A stretch of DNA of 64,000 nt from Zeugodacus cucurbitae (Eukaryota > Arthropoda > Insecta > Diptera > Tephritidae): assembly GCF_028554725.1 (NCBI RefSeq), contig NC_071671.1:20397501-20461500 (forward strand). The letters run 5' to 3'. Below are positions 37,901 to 52,264 of the stretch, piece after piece. The notes under the pieces were generated by a model. That model made no database searches and was not told where the DNA came from. It saw only the letters and a list, made by a program, of their open reading frames with translations. A program made the position numbers and the translations under genes. Position 1 is the stretch's first letter, and every line of letters begins with the position of its first letter.

Positions 37901-40900
37901 ATAATATAAAGATTTTGTTCCTTGAATAATAAATCATAATACGTTCCCTCTGGCAGTGATCGTTCACAATATCATTGAAATACAGTTCAGCTAGCTTTTC
38001 GGTCTGCATCTTATCAATTGTTTGCCTTTGCTGTGCTGTTATTTTATTTATTTTTTATTCGGCTGATCACAATTCGATTCAACAGTCAACGATTAATTCA
38101 TGATCCATTGTTTCCACCGTTTCATTGAAACAAAAAATAAAAAAAACCTGATAACCTAATTGTGTTTTAAGCAGTTCCGTAGTGCTTCACTATCGTTTTG
38201 GTGAAGGGGTTCACTTCATTTGTTTATATTTGTAATTGTATCTAAGTGCTCTTATAGTACTTTATAAGACATCTATCTACTTGATTAAAAGAATCAAGAT
38301 TTCATTTCATTGGGTACTGTTCAATATTTGGTTATTACTGTATAATAACCCATTCTCATAATTAAGTACTTCTTGAAATTATCTAAGCGAAATTACATAT
38401 CACGAATATCTAATCTTCATATAAATTAAACTATTTACCTTCAATGTGAGATGTGAGAAAATACAGATAATAGTAGCTACAGTATAATAAAATTGCAGAT
38501 CTGCTGAATCTGAAGAAACTTTTCAACTTTGTTCTTCAATTTTGATTGTAAATTATATAAAAATTGTAAATTATGAAACCAGCTCTACTCAATTTACTTG
38601 ACCTAGGTACAGATTATTTTTTCCTTCCTTTTCCATACTTGTATTCCTGTATATACAAATCCAAAGTTGCAATCAATAAGTCTCACTAATACTCAATTCA
38701 AAAAACTCAATTTACGGAGAGAACTAGGGCATACATTAATCTTGTAGTCAATTAAGCGAAAACAACGTTTAATGATATTTTATGAATATTTCACGTAGTT
38801 AGTATCATAATTGCTATACTCTTAGATTCATCCTTAACCTGAGACTTTCTATTGATTTTTAAATGCTTTGGAATGCATACGGACTTTTATTAACATACTA
38901 TCGGTTCAATGTTAATGAGTCAATTAGTTAACTCTGTTATAAATGGAGAATATTTGTCAGAGAATTTGATTATGTTTTGGAATGCTCATAAGGTTTTTCA
39001 TAGGGTTTTATATTCATTTGTAGTTAATTTCGTATTAATTGCTCATTTAGTTAATTGTTTGATTGTTTGATAAATTGACAACAACCAGAGGTTAAATTGT
39101 TGTAATTTTATTTATTCGAATCCAAACATTAGAATGATTTATCGGAAAAGAGTGTGTACAGCATATAACGGTGAAGAAATTTATAGAGTGTAATGCTGAA
39201 AATTTTTATTGAGATTTCAAGAAATATATGTTAAATTTTCTAATTAGTAATTAATAAAATTGCATTACCTTTCCTCACATTTGCAGTGCATAAGAATTGC
39301 AGCAATAATTCTGACTTCTAGAAATTTCTTTTACAATTTAACAGTATTTTTTTCATCTACCGTGCCTTTCATTTCATTTTTTATTTGTTTTATATTTATA
39401 TTTATTATAATTCTAAATAATTTTTTGGTATTTTTTATATTTATACACATATTTGTTTGCTTTCGTCATCAACCAAAGCGTTCATTCACTTAGGAGTTCC
39501 GCGAACTTCACATTCTTGGAATAAAACAAAAAACACAAAATACCGTTGTTTTTTATAATGCACGACTTCGATCTTCATTAACATGTGAATAATTTATTTT
39601 CTTCACAGATGTTGGCATCGAACAATAGGTCAGCAGATACAAAACAATTAACAACCCAACACTCGATCACACTCACATACACCGTGTAAACTTCAAAATT
39701 TGACGTCACCGATGGCTGCACGACTTCGATAAATAACTTCACGCCTCGAGCGAAAAGCATGTGCACGACGAAATACTCACACGAACACAAGCGAACGCTC
39801 GCTCGATCGCTAAGAGATGGCAATCAGCTGGCAGCTAAACGGTTTCGCGATTTCTACTCACTATACATATATACAAATGATATGTATGTGTGTATATGTA
39901 GAGCAAATATCGGCTGGATTAGTACAAGTGATCGCGCCAAAGCTTTAGATCGCACTAAATGCCATTAGCGGTCGCTTGGCGACAACAACCTAATCAGCTG
40001 AGCTCGACGCAACCGACGTCATTGATATTGGATAATAAAAGTGGAGAAGCAGAAGAAAAAAATACAACTACAAAATCAAATACAACAAAGAACACAAATA
40101 AATAGTTTAATATGCAAAATAAGCGTAAGCAAAAAAAAGCCGGTTGGCTGGCGGCAAATTGTTGTTGTTAGGGTGTAGGCCTGTAGGAGTGCTGCGTTAA
40201 CAACTCGTAAACAAATATGTCGAATTTCATTTTAAAAATGTTTTTTTATTTACTATGAATTGTAAATGGCGATGAAGGTCAGAAAGGGAATCTAAAAATT
40301 TTATTTTTTTAACGGTTTTATCGATATATTTATAGATTCTGATAAATGTCTTTCTTAACATAGAAAGTTAACGGTTAAAATATTATATTTATTCTGCCTT
40401 AGAAACCTTGAAATATATTTTTTATAAATCTTCAGGATTTCTTAAGAAAAAAAATGATGTTTATAATAAAAAGCTCTTCTGGATGGTTTTATATCGAAAT
40501 ATATTTGGAAAAGTTGAAATAATTTTACTGATTTTTAAATCAAATACATCTGGGATCACTGTTAATCATATTGAAGTCGTATATTCCAGATAGTTTTATC
40601 AAAAGTGTTTTCATTTTCTTCTGTTCAAACTTTAAAAGCAAAAGTACCTGGTTACACTATATAATATCTCCTATTTGACTTTGTAGTCAATTAGACCATA
40701 ACTGATCGCGGCAGCCTCATCACTATATAAACTAGTGTTCAATTGTGACATTCTATATTCTGTGGTTCTGTAGAGCTAACGCGTTTTTTAATTAACAGTT
40801 ACAGATTTGGGTTGGTCCAACTCACATAAGACCCAATAAATTATTTTTAACTTTTGAGGTATATGGAAAATCAAGTACGCTATATCAATGTCATAGGTCG

Positions 40901-42799
40901 CGACTACTATATAGTTCTGAGAGATGGTTTCCAGAAGCCAAATTGTGATTTTGATAGTTTACCTTTGAACTCTCTATAATGTCTCGAACGTCACTTCTCA
41001 ACTATGTATATATTTGGATATGGAAGATAATTTTTATTACACTATCATTAGTAAAATTCGATTGAAAATATCACACTTGGTCATGGGATGCAGTAGAAGC
41101 TGTAGAATTCTGGTAGTGCTTATCAAAGAAACCAAGTTGACTGAAGAACCTGAGAGTTGGCCGACGGGCAATCTTTCAATGTACAATCATGAACCTATCC
41201 AGCTAATTTAGATCCCAATATGCACCGCGATTGTTTGATTTTATAACCCTATCCATAAGAACAGATACCAGCAGCCTTTATGATACACCCCCCTATAAAA
41301 TTGAACAAGTTTCAAGATGTGTTAATTTATTAATTATTCAAAATCATTGCTTGGACTCTCATTTCTATATGATTTTCTCAGAGAATGAGTGGTTTTTACC
41401 CGTAAACAATTAGAGATGTGAATACGATCCAATATATTCTAATGTTCGATTCTGGCGTCTATTACAACTTGCTATTATTTGGAGTATTTCTGAATAAACC
41501 TGTAATTGAGAGATCATTATCCTGACGAATCGTTGGAAATGTCTAAACATGAACTGACATGAAACATGACTAAGATAAAACTCAAAACTAATATATTTTT
41601 AACTCAATTATCTCTCGGTGTCGTTTTAAAAATTTCGTTTAGCTCTGATAATAGAATAAGGTCAAGTTGTCAAACCATTAAATATTCTAAGCAAAATTTT
41701 ATTTCGTCTGAACCATTATGAGACTATTAAATGTTTCGTTCATGATCTGAGTCTCAAAATTTGCAGATAGTGCTAGTTCTAACCCTAATAAGAGTCACAG
41801 TGGCAATGTCGTTTCGTTGATATTAGATCCATCATGAAACCTTCAACCTTTACAAGCACACTTTTTTCTCTCGTTCGAGATGTGAGTAAAACCATTTATT
41901 ATTGTTTAAGACAGTGAGACTACCGAATGAATCATTAATTTATAAATTCTAATTAATTTTACTTGTAATTATTTATTTTTGATATTGCTCCAACTGTTGC
42001 ACGCGTTTATTTGCACTTGTTTCCCTTTTATTGACCTATTTATGGTCGAATTTCTTCATTCCTTTCAACTTTCAACGCAAATTGCCGATTTGTAATGCCT
42101 GTCTTGGTTATTTTTAACTACAAACATATGTCTATTTGTATATTTGTACAACAACAATTTGTAAATTGAAAGTGTAAATTGACGAGACTCATTTACTTTG
42201 ATGATGAAATCACACACAGACATAAACATAACACATTCAGACAATTTAATTCAAATACATAGTTTATGTACTTTATATGTATGTATGTGTGTATATATCC
42301 ATACATATAATACTTCGTTATTTGCATACAATGTTGTTACTATAAATATCCCTCCTCTGTGGTCCATTCTACTACGTTCAGTGTACAGCAAGGCGTGAAA
42401 ATTTACTGAAAAGATAAAAAATCGCTAAATGCAAATGCATACACACTTTTAATTTACATGCAACGTAAATATGTGTGTATGGCTGTTTGCATTCGATTAA
42501 CAAAAAAATTAAAAAATTTAAAACGAAAAAAATGTTTAACACATCTGTGTAATAAGCGGTAAATATTTGCTTGCCTATAACATACCTGTTATATTCGCTA
42601 ATTGTTTGCTTTAATGTTCGCAAATTATGTAGTAATATTTCAAAGTTACGTAATGGAATTTTTCGAAGTTCATTTATGAGGGGAGATGGTGTGATGTGTT
42701 ATTATTACGTTAATTGCTAATATGGCTCATTGTGATCAAGAGTGTTCAAAATTACTCTTATATGGCCTAAAATTTCCAGCATTCCGAATATTAAACATA
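34991..42799. other. Non-coding intergenic stretch with two GC-richer islands
   Basis: Holds a TA/CA microsatellite at about 35310-35344 and two compositionally distinct islands. The first, about 35440-35730, has GTCAGTCAG and CCATCGATAG. The second, about 39640-40030, has CAGCTG twice, CGCTCGCTCGATCG and CGACGTCA. Both resemble fly promoter or enhancer DNA, but I cannot attach a transcript. The rest is AT-rich with no recognisable genes. Confidence 0.4.
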
Positions 42800-43510
42800 C
42801 AGTGGCGAGCAAAATCGTTCGGATGTTCTCCACTTTTGCATTTGGAGTGCTGTAAATTTTTTTACAACAGCTCAAATATTATAAAATTTTCAGGATAAGT
42901 TTATTAGTTATTGCATAATAAAATAACAATCAAAAATATAATTTATAAACTAACACAAAATAGAAATACAACAAAAACTAAAATAATCTCATACAGTACA
43001 GTTTTGCTCGTAAAGACCAAATGGTTTCAAATTAATTTTTTTAATATTTGGTCTAAAGGCATTTACTTTTAATTAAATTATCTAGACGTCTAGACATATT
43101 TTCAACTAAATTTTCTAATATTTCGTTTGGTATGCTTCTCCATTCGGCTCGGCTCTTTTTTTCTCTTTTTCTAATTGTCTCCTCTTTACAATAACCCACA
43201 AATTCTAAATCGGATTAAGCTCAGAACTTTATGCTGTACATTAGATGAGTTGAAATCGTTGATATGGGTACCAATTCTGGCAGTGTCCTTTGAATCGGTA
43301 TGCTGTTAGAAAATTATCTCTTCCTTTGGATAAGACAATTGTCCATAAAATCACATAAATTTGACAGTGACATAGCCAAGTAGTTTTCTTTTTTCATAAT
43401 TCCAGAGATTTTGACCAATTTAATTTGGTAACGTTTGACCCAACGGTTAAAAAGTTAGAGCACTGGAAGTGCAGGAGTGACGAACATCCGAACGGGTTTG
43501 CTTGCCAATG
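42800..43510 (-). mobile_element. Tc1-like DNA transposon, inactive, 711 bp
   Basis: The ends are inverted repeats. The left end begins CAGTGGCGAGCAAAATCG; the right end read inward begins CATTGGCAAGCAAACCCG. The match, including CGTTCGGATGTTC in both, continues with substitutions for about 70 bp. Both ends abut TA (42798-42799 and 43511-43512), the target duplicated by Tc1/mariner elements. The interior holds the C-terminal third of a transposase on the minus strand. The size is well under the 1.3-1.7 kb of complete elements, so it carries a large internal deletion. Confidence 0.88.
43044..43304 (-). pseudogene. Tc1-family transposase, C-terminal relic
   Basis: Reading the minus strand from 43304, the frame gives QHTDSKDTARI, which corresponds to the QDNDPKHTAR box holding the second catalytic Asp. 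One frame over follows LNPI*NLWVIVKRRQLEK, the Tc1 DLNPIENLW box with its Glu codon turned into a stop. A third frame gives EWRSIPNEILENLVENMSRRLDNLIKSK and TKY, the usual Tc1 C-terminus. Three frames and two stops in about 260 bp show it is long dead. Together the boxes leave little doubt about the family, although the subfamily is not clear. Confidence 0.85.
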
Positions 43511-43512
43511 TA

Positions 43513-46019
43513 TATGATTCTTAGAAGAGATAGCTTTTTGATTTTACCAGTCCCTTTTTGAAACTCTACTCTACTTTCCAGGAATCATAAGATTCCTAAC
43601 CTTGTTTAATTGTTCATCTCTATCATGTCATCTCGATATTGCTGTAACAGATATGAGTAGTCAAGTTTCAAAGGCGTCTAAAATTATGTAAGTACCTAAT
43701 CTGTTAGATTCGATTTATACATATTGTTCATGCCAGATGAACACAACCCTGCATTGTTCTATAAACTCGTCTAAATACGAATTAGAGGACAATGCAGAAA
43801 TGCACAACAGCGCCAACATAGCTTGCGAAGAGGATTCTAATAAGAAGTACACAATAACAAGAATAACAACACAAGATGAAGAAGCAAGGAAAACACACGG
43901 ACGGACGAAAAGGCGCCAACACCGGATCAATCCAATACAACACAGGATCATCAATTAATCGCGGGATTACCCACCCAAATCAAAGGTTATATTTATAACT
44001 ATTGTTTATAATTAATCCCTAATTGCGAATTGTATGATCTACTAACATTCAAACCAACTCATTTATATAATAAACACACACACCCTCAGTTGTACAAACT
44101 AACCCACATAAATTGTATTAGCATATACCCCACACACCCAAATACACAAAACTTAAATTATATCAAAACTAATTATCTTATTTTATTTGGCACACCGGCA
44201 ACTCAACGTCGAGTACCTCGACACATATGAATCCACATACTCCATCTTTTAGATTCTTATAGCACCTAACGCCTATTTTAGGTTAAAAAGAACAGCTTTT
44301 ATAGCCTTAGTGTAGGAAAACTCTTCTGAAAAGAATATAGGAATATGATCGGCATGAGTGATAATCTAATGAGATATTTAGGTGAAATAATCTCGATAAC
44401 TAGTTTATAATTTTTTAAGTCAAGTGAAAAGGGAATAAGGAAGGCATTTGACAGGCTAGGAGAGTGAATATTATTTATTAAATATATTTTATATTATTTT
44501 TCATTGAATTAAAAAAAGTTGTAAAGACAAGTTGTATTCATCTTCATACGCTTAGATCAGTCTTAAGTAATTTCAGGAAAGCATGGTTCCAAGAAGCTTT
44601 TAGTTCGGTTATGTATGTCCTAAGACATATATTGATTGACCTGAATAAGACATCTGACCCATTCATAGTTCACCTGAGTGTTTTAAGTACTAGTATTAAG
44701 CTCAATCGTCTTAACAAATTTCTGATGCCCATAATATTCTACGTTGAGATATGTGGGATGGATTAAATTGTAATTGTTTATTTTTGATCCACCGACCGAA
44801 GGTCGAAAATATTACTCTACTAAACCAATCTTATTAAATAAATATATTGTTATATCGTTATTTTTGATGTCCTTGTATATTTTGCAAAATTATTCTCTTT
44901 CCAATGAGTAGAACGCTAATCAGCACATTATGACCACAACAAAAGTAAAAATTTAGTGGATTTTCCATTGTGCAGCGTTAACGCTTCAATATCTCGCAAT
45001 ACAATAACAGAATTTTCAATATTATTTTGCAATTTCCACGCTTTATTACCACAAACCACAGCAATCGAATACAGCGCTTAATATTAGTCAGTAGCGTTTT
45101 CACTGTGAATAGAAAAATTATTTTTTTATTTTTGAAATTTGAATGCAAAAATGCAAAAAGATAAAGAAGTGCCCACACGCTCGAGAAGAAGCACTGTAAT
45201 AAGGAAAGTAAAAAATATTAAAAAAAAAACACATCAACAACAACAATCACAACAGCAAAAAAACAATGACGCAAACTATTGTAAGATCAACAATAATTAA
45301 CAAACATAACAACAACAACAAATAGAACAACTGTTTTGCTTAGACAAACAATGTTGAGCTTCCAGCAGTACAATAATGCTGCGGAGAGTGCAACTGGGGG
45401 CCAATTGTATTTAGCGCAGCGCAGTCAGCGCTTTTTTTGTGGCTCCATTTGTAAGCAACTTAGACTTGCCTTTTACGTCATTACATTCAATTGCTTTGCT
45501 GTTGTTTTTTGTTTGTGTGGCGCTGCCTCCATTCATTCGATCACTCGTTTGCCTTTTGGTCGCCGCGCAATGACCATGGTCCATTCAGTGATCAGCTGAT
45601 GAATATTAATGAAATGGCAGACGAATGTACATTTATGTGTTTGAGTATCATGGAGAGAGTATATATAAGAGACTGTATATAAATTCTAGATATATTCCTG
45701 TCCTTAAAAACAAATTTTAGTTCTATCTAATATCTGTATAGATACTTCCATAAACTCGAGGCTATAGGGTTTTATGGTTCGAAAATCATACATTTTATAC
45801 TTTTTAACAAATAATCGAAGCTGTATGAAGAAGTAAGAAAAAAGAAGAAACAGCGATTAATGACGGAACTTTGAAATGTATTATATTTTTGCCATTCCCA
45901 TAATAGTTGTTGTTTGCTCCTTCTAACAGTAATATGTACATATACATACATATAATACCAGAAAAGTCTATAACAACAACAACAGTGTAAATTCTCACAG
46001 TACGAATAGATAGATTTTC
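43513..46019. other. Non-coding stretch with an A-rich open frame and CAA runs
   Basis: At 43737-43958 there is a 73-codon plus-strand frame rich in polar residues (EEDSNKKYTITR, RTKRRQHR). Its base use differs from the neighbours, and a C-rich, T-poor stretch follows to about 44225. It could be the tail of an old retrotransposon, but no domain is visible. About 45230-45330 holds CAACAACAA runs, and about 45330-45610 is a GC-richer island. Nothing else is recognisable. Confidence 0.35.
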
Positions 46020-46182
46020 ATGCAAAATTAGATATTTTTTACACGTTTTCCATTTTTTGCACGATTTTTTCTTAAATTGGTCCCAATAGTGAGTTTTATG
46101 TAAAAATTTTACATTTTTTGCACGGTTTTTTTTACACGAGTAATTTTCTGTCCCAGTTAACCGTGCAAAAAGGAGATCAACT
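46020..46182. mobile_element. Possible end of a pogo-like DNA transposon relic
   Basis: The words TTTTTTGCACGATTTTTTC, TTTTTTGCACGGTTTTTTTT and, inverted, CCGTGCAAAAAGG lie within 150 bp. The block ends ATCAACTG next to TA near 46180, so read outward-in it starts CAGTTGATCTCC after a TA, like a TA-targeting transposon end. I found no partner end. The family is a guess. Confidence 0.3.
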
Positions 46183-49100
46183 GTATTTGTATTCGTAACC
46201 ACATCTTTACTCCGTCTATTTGCTGCATACTATACCCATGTAATGTAGCTGTTTTTTCTAGATCTAGCTCAAATTTGGGAGGAATCTGATGTACTTATGG
46301 TTTTTGACCAGGGTGTCTTGTGTGATCCGGTAGGTGTATATGAGATCGTATCATAACATAAAATAATATCATTCATTCCTGCTATTGTAAATCGGATCTG
46401 TGGTAAAGTCCTCTCTGTCTCTCATATCTCACCCACTTTTTGTGCTAATTGGTTCCATATTTCGGGAATTTAGTTTTCAATAAAGCTCTAGTTTAGTGAG
46501 TTATAATATTATTCTTTAGTCGTTTTTAACATCCAGTAACAACGGTTGTGCATTTTTTATTCACCTTCCCATTTAATCTTGACCAAAAAGACCGAAGAGT
46601 AAGTATCTCCGAAGGTCAAAATGTGGAATAAATAATTCATAATTTCCTTGCATTTGATTGATTTAGTAGTCTCCTTAGGATCTATATGTCTAAATATTTA
46701 AAGAGTAATACTTTTAGAGGTCAGACCTAGAAATTCTACGAGGAAGGGCGGTTTTTATAATGATCTTTGCATAAAAAAGTCTAAAAAGTAAAAGCACAAT
46801 ACCGATCTTTATTACTAAATGTTTCTCAGTTCGCTTTCGAAAGCTTACTGGGCAACTTATAAAATGCTAAGAATAACAGTACAAATTTCTAACAATGCAT
46901 TTGATGCACATAATAGCATCCATCATTAAGCTTATCTGCAGCGTTATCAACATTATCAGCTGATGTACTGATGGTCAGTCCAGTGGCCACAATAAAGCGA
47001 TTTCGCAGCGGACTGGAAACAGACAGACAGTCAAACATACAATGGAAGCAAAATAAAAACACTCGAAACAAGCTGGTGCTCTTGTAAGACGCCTAAATAA
47101 ATTGAAATTTATGAGCGTAAGTGCAGTAGCAACAACAACACAAACCATAATAACAACAAATACAAAGTCGGACAGCGCAACAAGCCAATAAATGCAAACA
47201 ATAGCAGAAAAAATCACTGTGCAACGAAATATAAGACGCAACAACAATAATAACGCATAGTAAACAAACAAAGCAAACAAACAGCTGAGCAACCAAGTGT
47301 GTCGCTGAATGTGAATGGCATTGCAGCGTGTAGCTGAAGTTAACGGGCATGGAAAGAGCAGAAATTGGCGAAAATGCACAACTTGCACATCAATAAAATA
47401 AATGTAGTTCGTGAATTTATGTAGAGACATGTACATATACTGATTTTTCGATACATACTAGTGTATATAAACGTATAATGAAGTAAGTCCCGAAGTGTTT
47501 AGGAGAAAATTTATTTGATAATTTTGATTTCTGAAATAAATTGTTTGGCTTAACCAAAGACAAATGTGGAAATAGTTGGAACAACTAAAGTAAAGTAATT
47601 AGCAGTCAAAAAATCCCAATTTTATAACAATCATACACTTTCACTTAGGGTAGCTTATCTTAATACCTGACAGACCGGTAGTAATTTTATTTCGTGTCCG
47701 TTCCATTATCGTTCAAACCACGAAACCCGTTGATCATTTTTAACATGACCAACTAAATAAGTTATTTTAAGATTTCATGGACATTTCTACTGGTAAAAAT
47801 AGAACAAACAATTTATACGACACCACTTAAATAATATTAGCGAGGTTCCTGAATAAATAGTAATCAAAAAGACCACAACCATTTACAAGATAAATTTTAT
47901 ATATATTTTTTTTAATTGTTATCCAAAATAATAAATATGTAGAGACTTACATCTGCTAAATCCTGGAAAGCGTTTTGTATATTAGGTTCATTATATAAAT
48001 GATTCATAATATAATCTAAAACTAAATGACAAAGTGTGAAAAACATCATAGACTATACATCTTTTTATTCTCTGCAAATATAACAATCGAACTAAATATA
48101 TCAAATAGAATCCCGAACTACGAACAACATTTCATCGTCACTAATAAAGCCGAAATCCATGTAATGCACTTGTTATTCCACCATTCACCGTATATATTTA
48201 CTTGTTTTGACGTTTGCTGTCATTTGGTTTGCATTTCATTTGTTCGTTTCTTGTAAAGTCCACCAATCATTTACTCCAATATTTGCTGGTGCCCGAAATT
48301 CAAAATTTTAAAGTTAAATGTTAAAATTTAGATTATTATACTTTCAAAAAATAAAGACCAGTCTTTCATGAACTCATTCAGCGAAGTTCATTATCGTTGG
48401 TATCCAGCATATGTTGAGTTTTGATATTTTATTGCAGGATAAAAAATTACATAGATTGTAATTAGATTCATTTGGACTTCAGTTTATTACACTTAGCTTA
48501 CTATATCTAAAATAGCACGGCGGATTTTACCATAAAATCCCTGTTTTTACAATTATTTATTCAGAACCACATTCAGTGCATCACTCGAAATGATACCCAT
48601 ATAAGGCAATGTCTGATGTTAATTGGAAGAATTTACTACATATCAGGAGAATAATTGGAGCTAAGTTCTGTTTTAATACCCCTCAATAAACTCTATCTAG
48701 AGAAATAAAAGATAACGGGATTAAAAAGGCACCCAAGAGAAGTGGTACCATAATTCTAACGTTATATTAATCTATGCACATAGATCATTCTAAATTAATA
48801 TATCCGCAACAAGTGACGGAGTATTATAATAAGACCCAATCAGGGATACAAAAACTACTATGTCCATCCTTTTTTCTTTCTTTTCCTTTACGCTTTTCCT
48901 GAATTGACAGAGGTCTACAAGAAACAAAACAAACATAGCACAAGAAAAACGGACAGAAAGTTCGAAACAAGCAACATGTGACATTTACTCTACAAGTTTG
49001 CTCTACTAAAGAGATCATGCGAGACAAATAAAAATTGCAAAAAAAGGCGAACGAATGTAGGAAAACTGGATGGAAAACACGAATACATAACGGTACATTA

Positions 49101-52100
49101 TAGGAACTTTACATAGTACACAAATGGGATGTGCATAAATGTGCCGAGGTGAAGGACGTAGAATTGAAGAAGTTACCGAAAGGTGAAACGAAAATCGGAA
49201 CGAACTAAAAGAGGGAGAGTAACATGGAAGTAGTCTTCCAATGTTAGAGGAATGAAAGTGACAAAATTTAAAATTAAAGTTTAGCACTCCATAATTCAGA
49301 TGCTCACACAGGAGCCATAACACTCTTATAAATTCTCAAGTTTTATCGTTTAGACGGCCACACGACATATCACATCAGCTGGAGGCGTGAGTACCTACGT
49401 GAGGTTTGAGTAACTGCGTGCCAACTCGTAATGACTTTCACGAAACTTTGCATACACCCACAACCTTGGCCTTCACGCTAAGCTCAAAACTATTGTTTTT
49501 TTCTACGTACTTACTTAAATACGACTCTGTGCATGGATTAAACAGTACCGTTAACTGTTAAATATTTACAACGTCACAGATATATCACTGTGCGAACAAC
49601 AGATTAGTGAGGCGGATAGTTGAGTTGGTGTATGACCTACACCTACGCTAATGCCACAACATTGTCCCCAACTTTAGTTAGACGAGTACACGCTGAATGA
49701 GCTCACTATAACAACAACAAGAACTATACTATTTTATGTCCCTATGGTGTAGGGGTTATGTGGCCTCTATTACTGTATATAGTTACGAACTTGTATATGA
49801 ATGGCTATAGGTATGGCTATGCGATTGTGTTGCACGTGTGGAAGCGTGTCTTTTGTCAATGTTGCCAATGTAGATAAACACTTGTACTTGTATCCGTATG
49901 GGTGAGTGGGTTAAGGTATAGATAGAGAGGGTTTCTCTATAGAGGACGTTTGAGGCTGCTAATTTGAGATGACAGAAATAACGTCTTATAAGGTACTAAG
50001 AACTTGGTCGGTCAGGATATCATCTGTAAGGGTATCCAAGAACAGTTCCTTGTTTGGCCTTTCTTCAATAATTATTTTTATTATTTTTTTAGATCTTTCA
50101 GAGTTGCTTAGGGTATCTGAGGAGGGTTCATTCATTTACGGTTGGCTGAAATGACAAAGGTATTTCATAAAGTCCAGAAAACTAAATCTCTTGCGTGTTT
50201 TGAGTATACAGAATATATGATTTCATACCTCAGGATTTAGTCTGGATGTCCTTAAGTCCTTAAGACCTAAGGCTTACGGACTTAAGTTGAACTGTTGAAA
50301 TATAAATTCTAGCAAACTCGTTTTTAAGATAATGCTAACTATTTGAAGTTATGGATTTGTTCCTCCTCCCAGGATTGTGGTAATGGCTTTTACTAAGGCT
50401 TTTTTGGGGAATCCCAGGCATTCTCGTCAATAAAAACTGATAAAAAATCACTTCCTGTCTGTTATAAGCGTGTTGTTGCCTTGCGTCGTGACGCTATGCG
50501 AACAGCGGGAGGATGTGATTCGATGCGGATGAAAACAATGGCGTTTACACTATACTACACTACACGAGTGACCTTAAAAGCAAAAGCCTTATCAGACTTG
50601 GCGGAAATCTGATGCTTAACAAAAATACAATACAATGGCGGCAGAAGAAAAGTTCGTATGTTCGTACGAGTGTACACGTGTGTAAAGATTAAATTTAAAG
50701 TTCGTCTATACACATATGTGGCATGCAATGCTAATGCTTTATTTTCTATTTAGCTATAAATATTTTTAGTTAGAAGCGTTGGATTTGTGATAAAATGCTT
50801 AAACGTTAATTAATTGTATAGGAATAACGTACTTTGGAGTCGTTATTAATGCGCTTTCCTAATAAATATGCTTCGTGTTATGATACATGGTTTTTTTTTT
50901 AAATATTGTTGGATGTAATTAATGGGAAATGCGTTCCCTGAATTTAAGAATGAAATTATTGAAAATGAAAGCTTTAAGTCTAGAATGGGTCATAACACAG
51001 TAGACAATATGTTCTAGCCTTCCAAATGAGCGTCTCCAAGATAGGCTACATCAGAGCCTAAGACAGGAACAATCTATTAATTTTCTTAATACCTTTTCAA
51101 GCCCTTTACAATGGTGATAATTTGGATATATTCATTCATTGATCTCATATATCTCACATCGTGTCACTAGGATTGGATATTTTGGTTTCGAGAGTTGAGA
51201 GGTCTTTGGAAGGTTAGGAAGGATAATTGGTACATATTCATCAGATGGTACTTGGAGGGTATTCACTATGATCACATCCATTAAATTACTGGACCTTCTG
51301 TTTCTATTGAATTCATTTCCACTTATCTTCTATATAACAAATACTTACTCTAAATACGTAAAAGGCTTCAATCGTACCTAAATTATATTTGAAAATATAA
51401 TCTTAAAAAACTATTCCAAGAAATCTCGGAACCCTAATTGGATCGGTTATCAATAAATTATCCCAAAAGTGATTTACAGTTCACTGAAAAAAAGTCTTAT
51501 ATATTGTAATAGGATTGAAAAAGTGAATATTTTAAGTAAGCAGCACCAACAGCAGAATCAGCCAACAATTTCAAATTACAATTTAGAGATCGATCAGAAC
51601 AAGATGAAATCGAATATCGAATGTTTGTTTTCGACAAAAATGGAGACTACTGCCAAAATAACAGTACTTGGAGCGAATTCTATACATTCCACTTCAACAT
51701 TATTCCTCTACAGCATCCTCTCTCAAAACGAAAAATGTTTGAACACCTGTAACAAAGAACCTTCCTCTAACACCTGTAACAAACAACAGCAACTTTGCCG
51801 TAATCACGACATTCCTTCCGCTTTGTCGTGCAGCATTTAACCTGCCATTAGCCCTGAAAATAGAAAAAAATGTTACCGTCTTTTACGAAATCTTTTCGGT
51901 TATTTTGATATTCATTGAAAAGTTTGACCGAGTCAACTACGCACATTCAAACATACTAATTGCGACAACCGCTACTCGCAGTCGCACCGTTATAACAAAA
52001 GTTTTGGGTGGCATAATTATATTGTAAGTATATGTACGTGCATTTAGTTTATCACTGACACAAACAGGTGAGTGTAATCAGTTATAATAGAATAAACACA

Positions 52101-52264
52101 TAGCCATACATAAGCAATTAAGAGTTTACGTAAAAATGGCACATAACTTTAAATAGAAATACGACACTGTGGGGAAAAATTATTGAAATTTTAGAATTTT
52201 TATGGGTTGGAATATCTCTATGCTTGTGTAAACTTGCAAATTTTTAAAATATTTTATGTTCAGT
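46183..52264. other. Non-coding stretch
   Basis: About 46900-47360 is a GC-richer island with CAACAACAACA and AACAACAATAATAAC runs, possibly regulatory. A 123-codon plus-strand frame at 51469-51840 has two NTCNK repeats and a Gln-rich patch but no known domain, and I do not call it a gene. The remainder is AT-rich without recognisable features. Confidence 0.4.

Noticed and set aside
40319..40326. Perfect DRE motif TATCGATA
   Set aside because: An 8-bp motif is expected about once by chance in a window this size, and it lies in plain AT-rich DNA.
45804..46202. 132-codon minus-strand frame
   Set aside because: It overlaps the repeated GCAC/T-rich words and a CAA run; no recognisable protein.
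51469..51840. 123-codon frame with two NTCNK repeats
   Set aside because: No domain, no coding context and low-complexity composition; likely chance.
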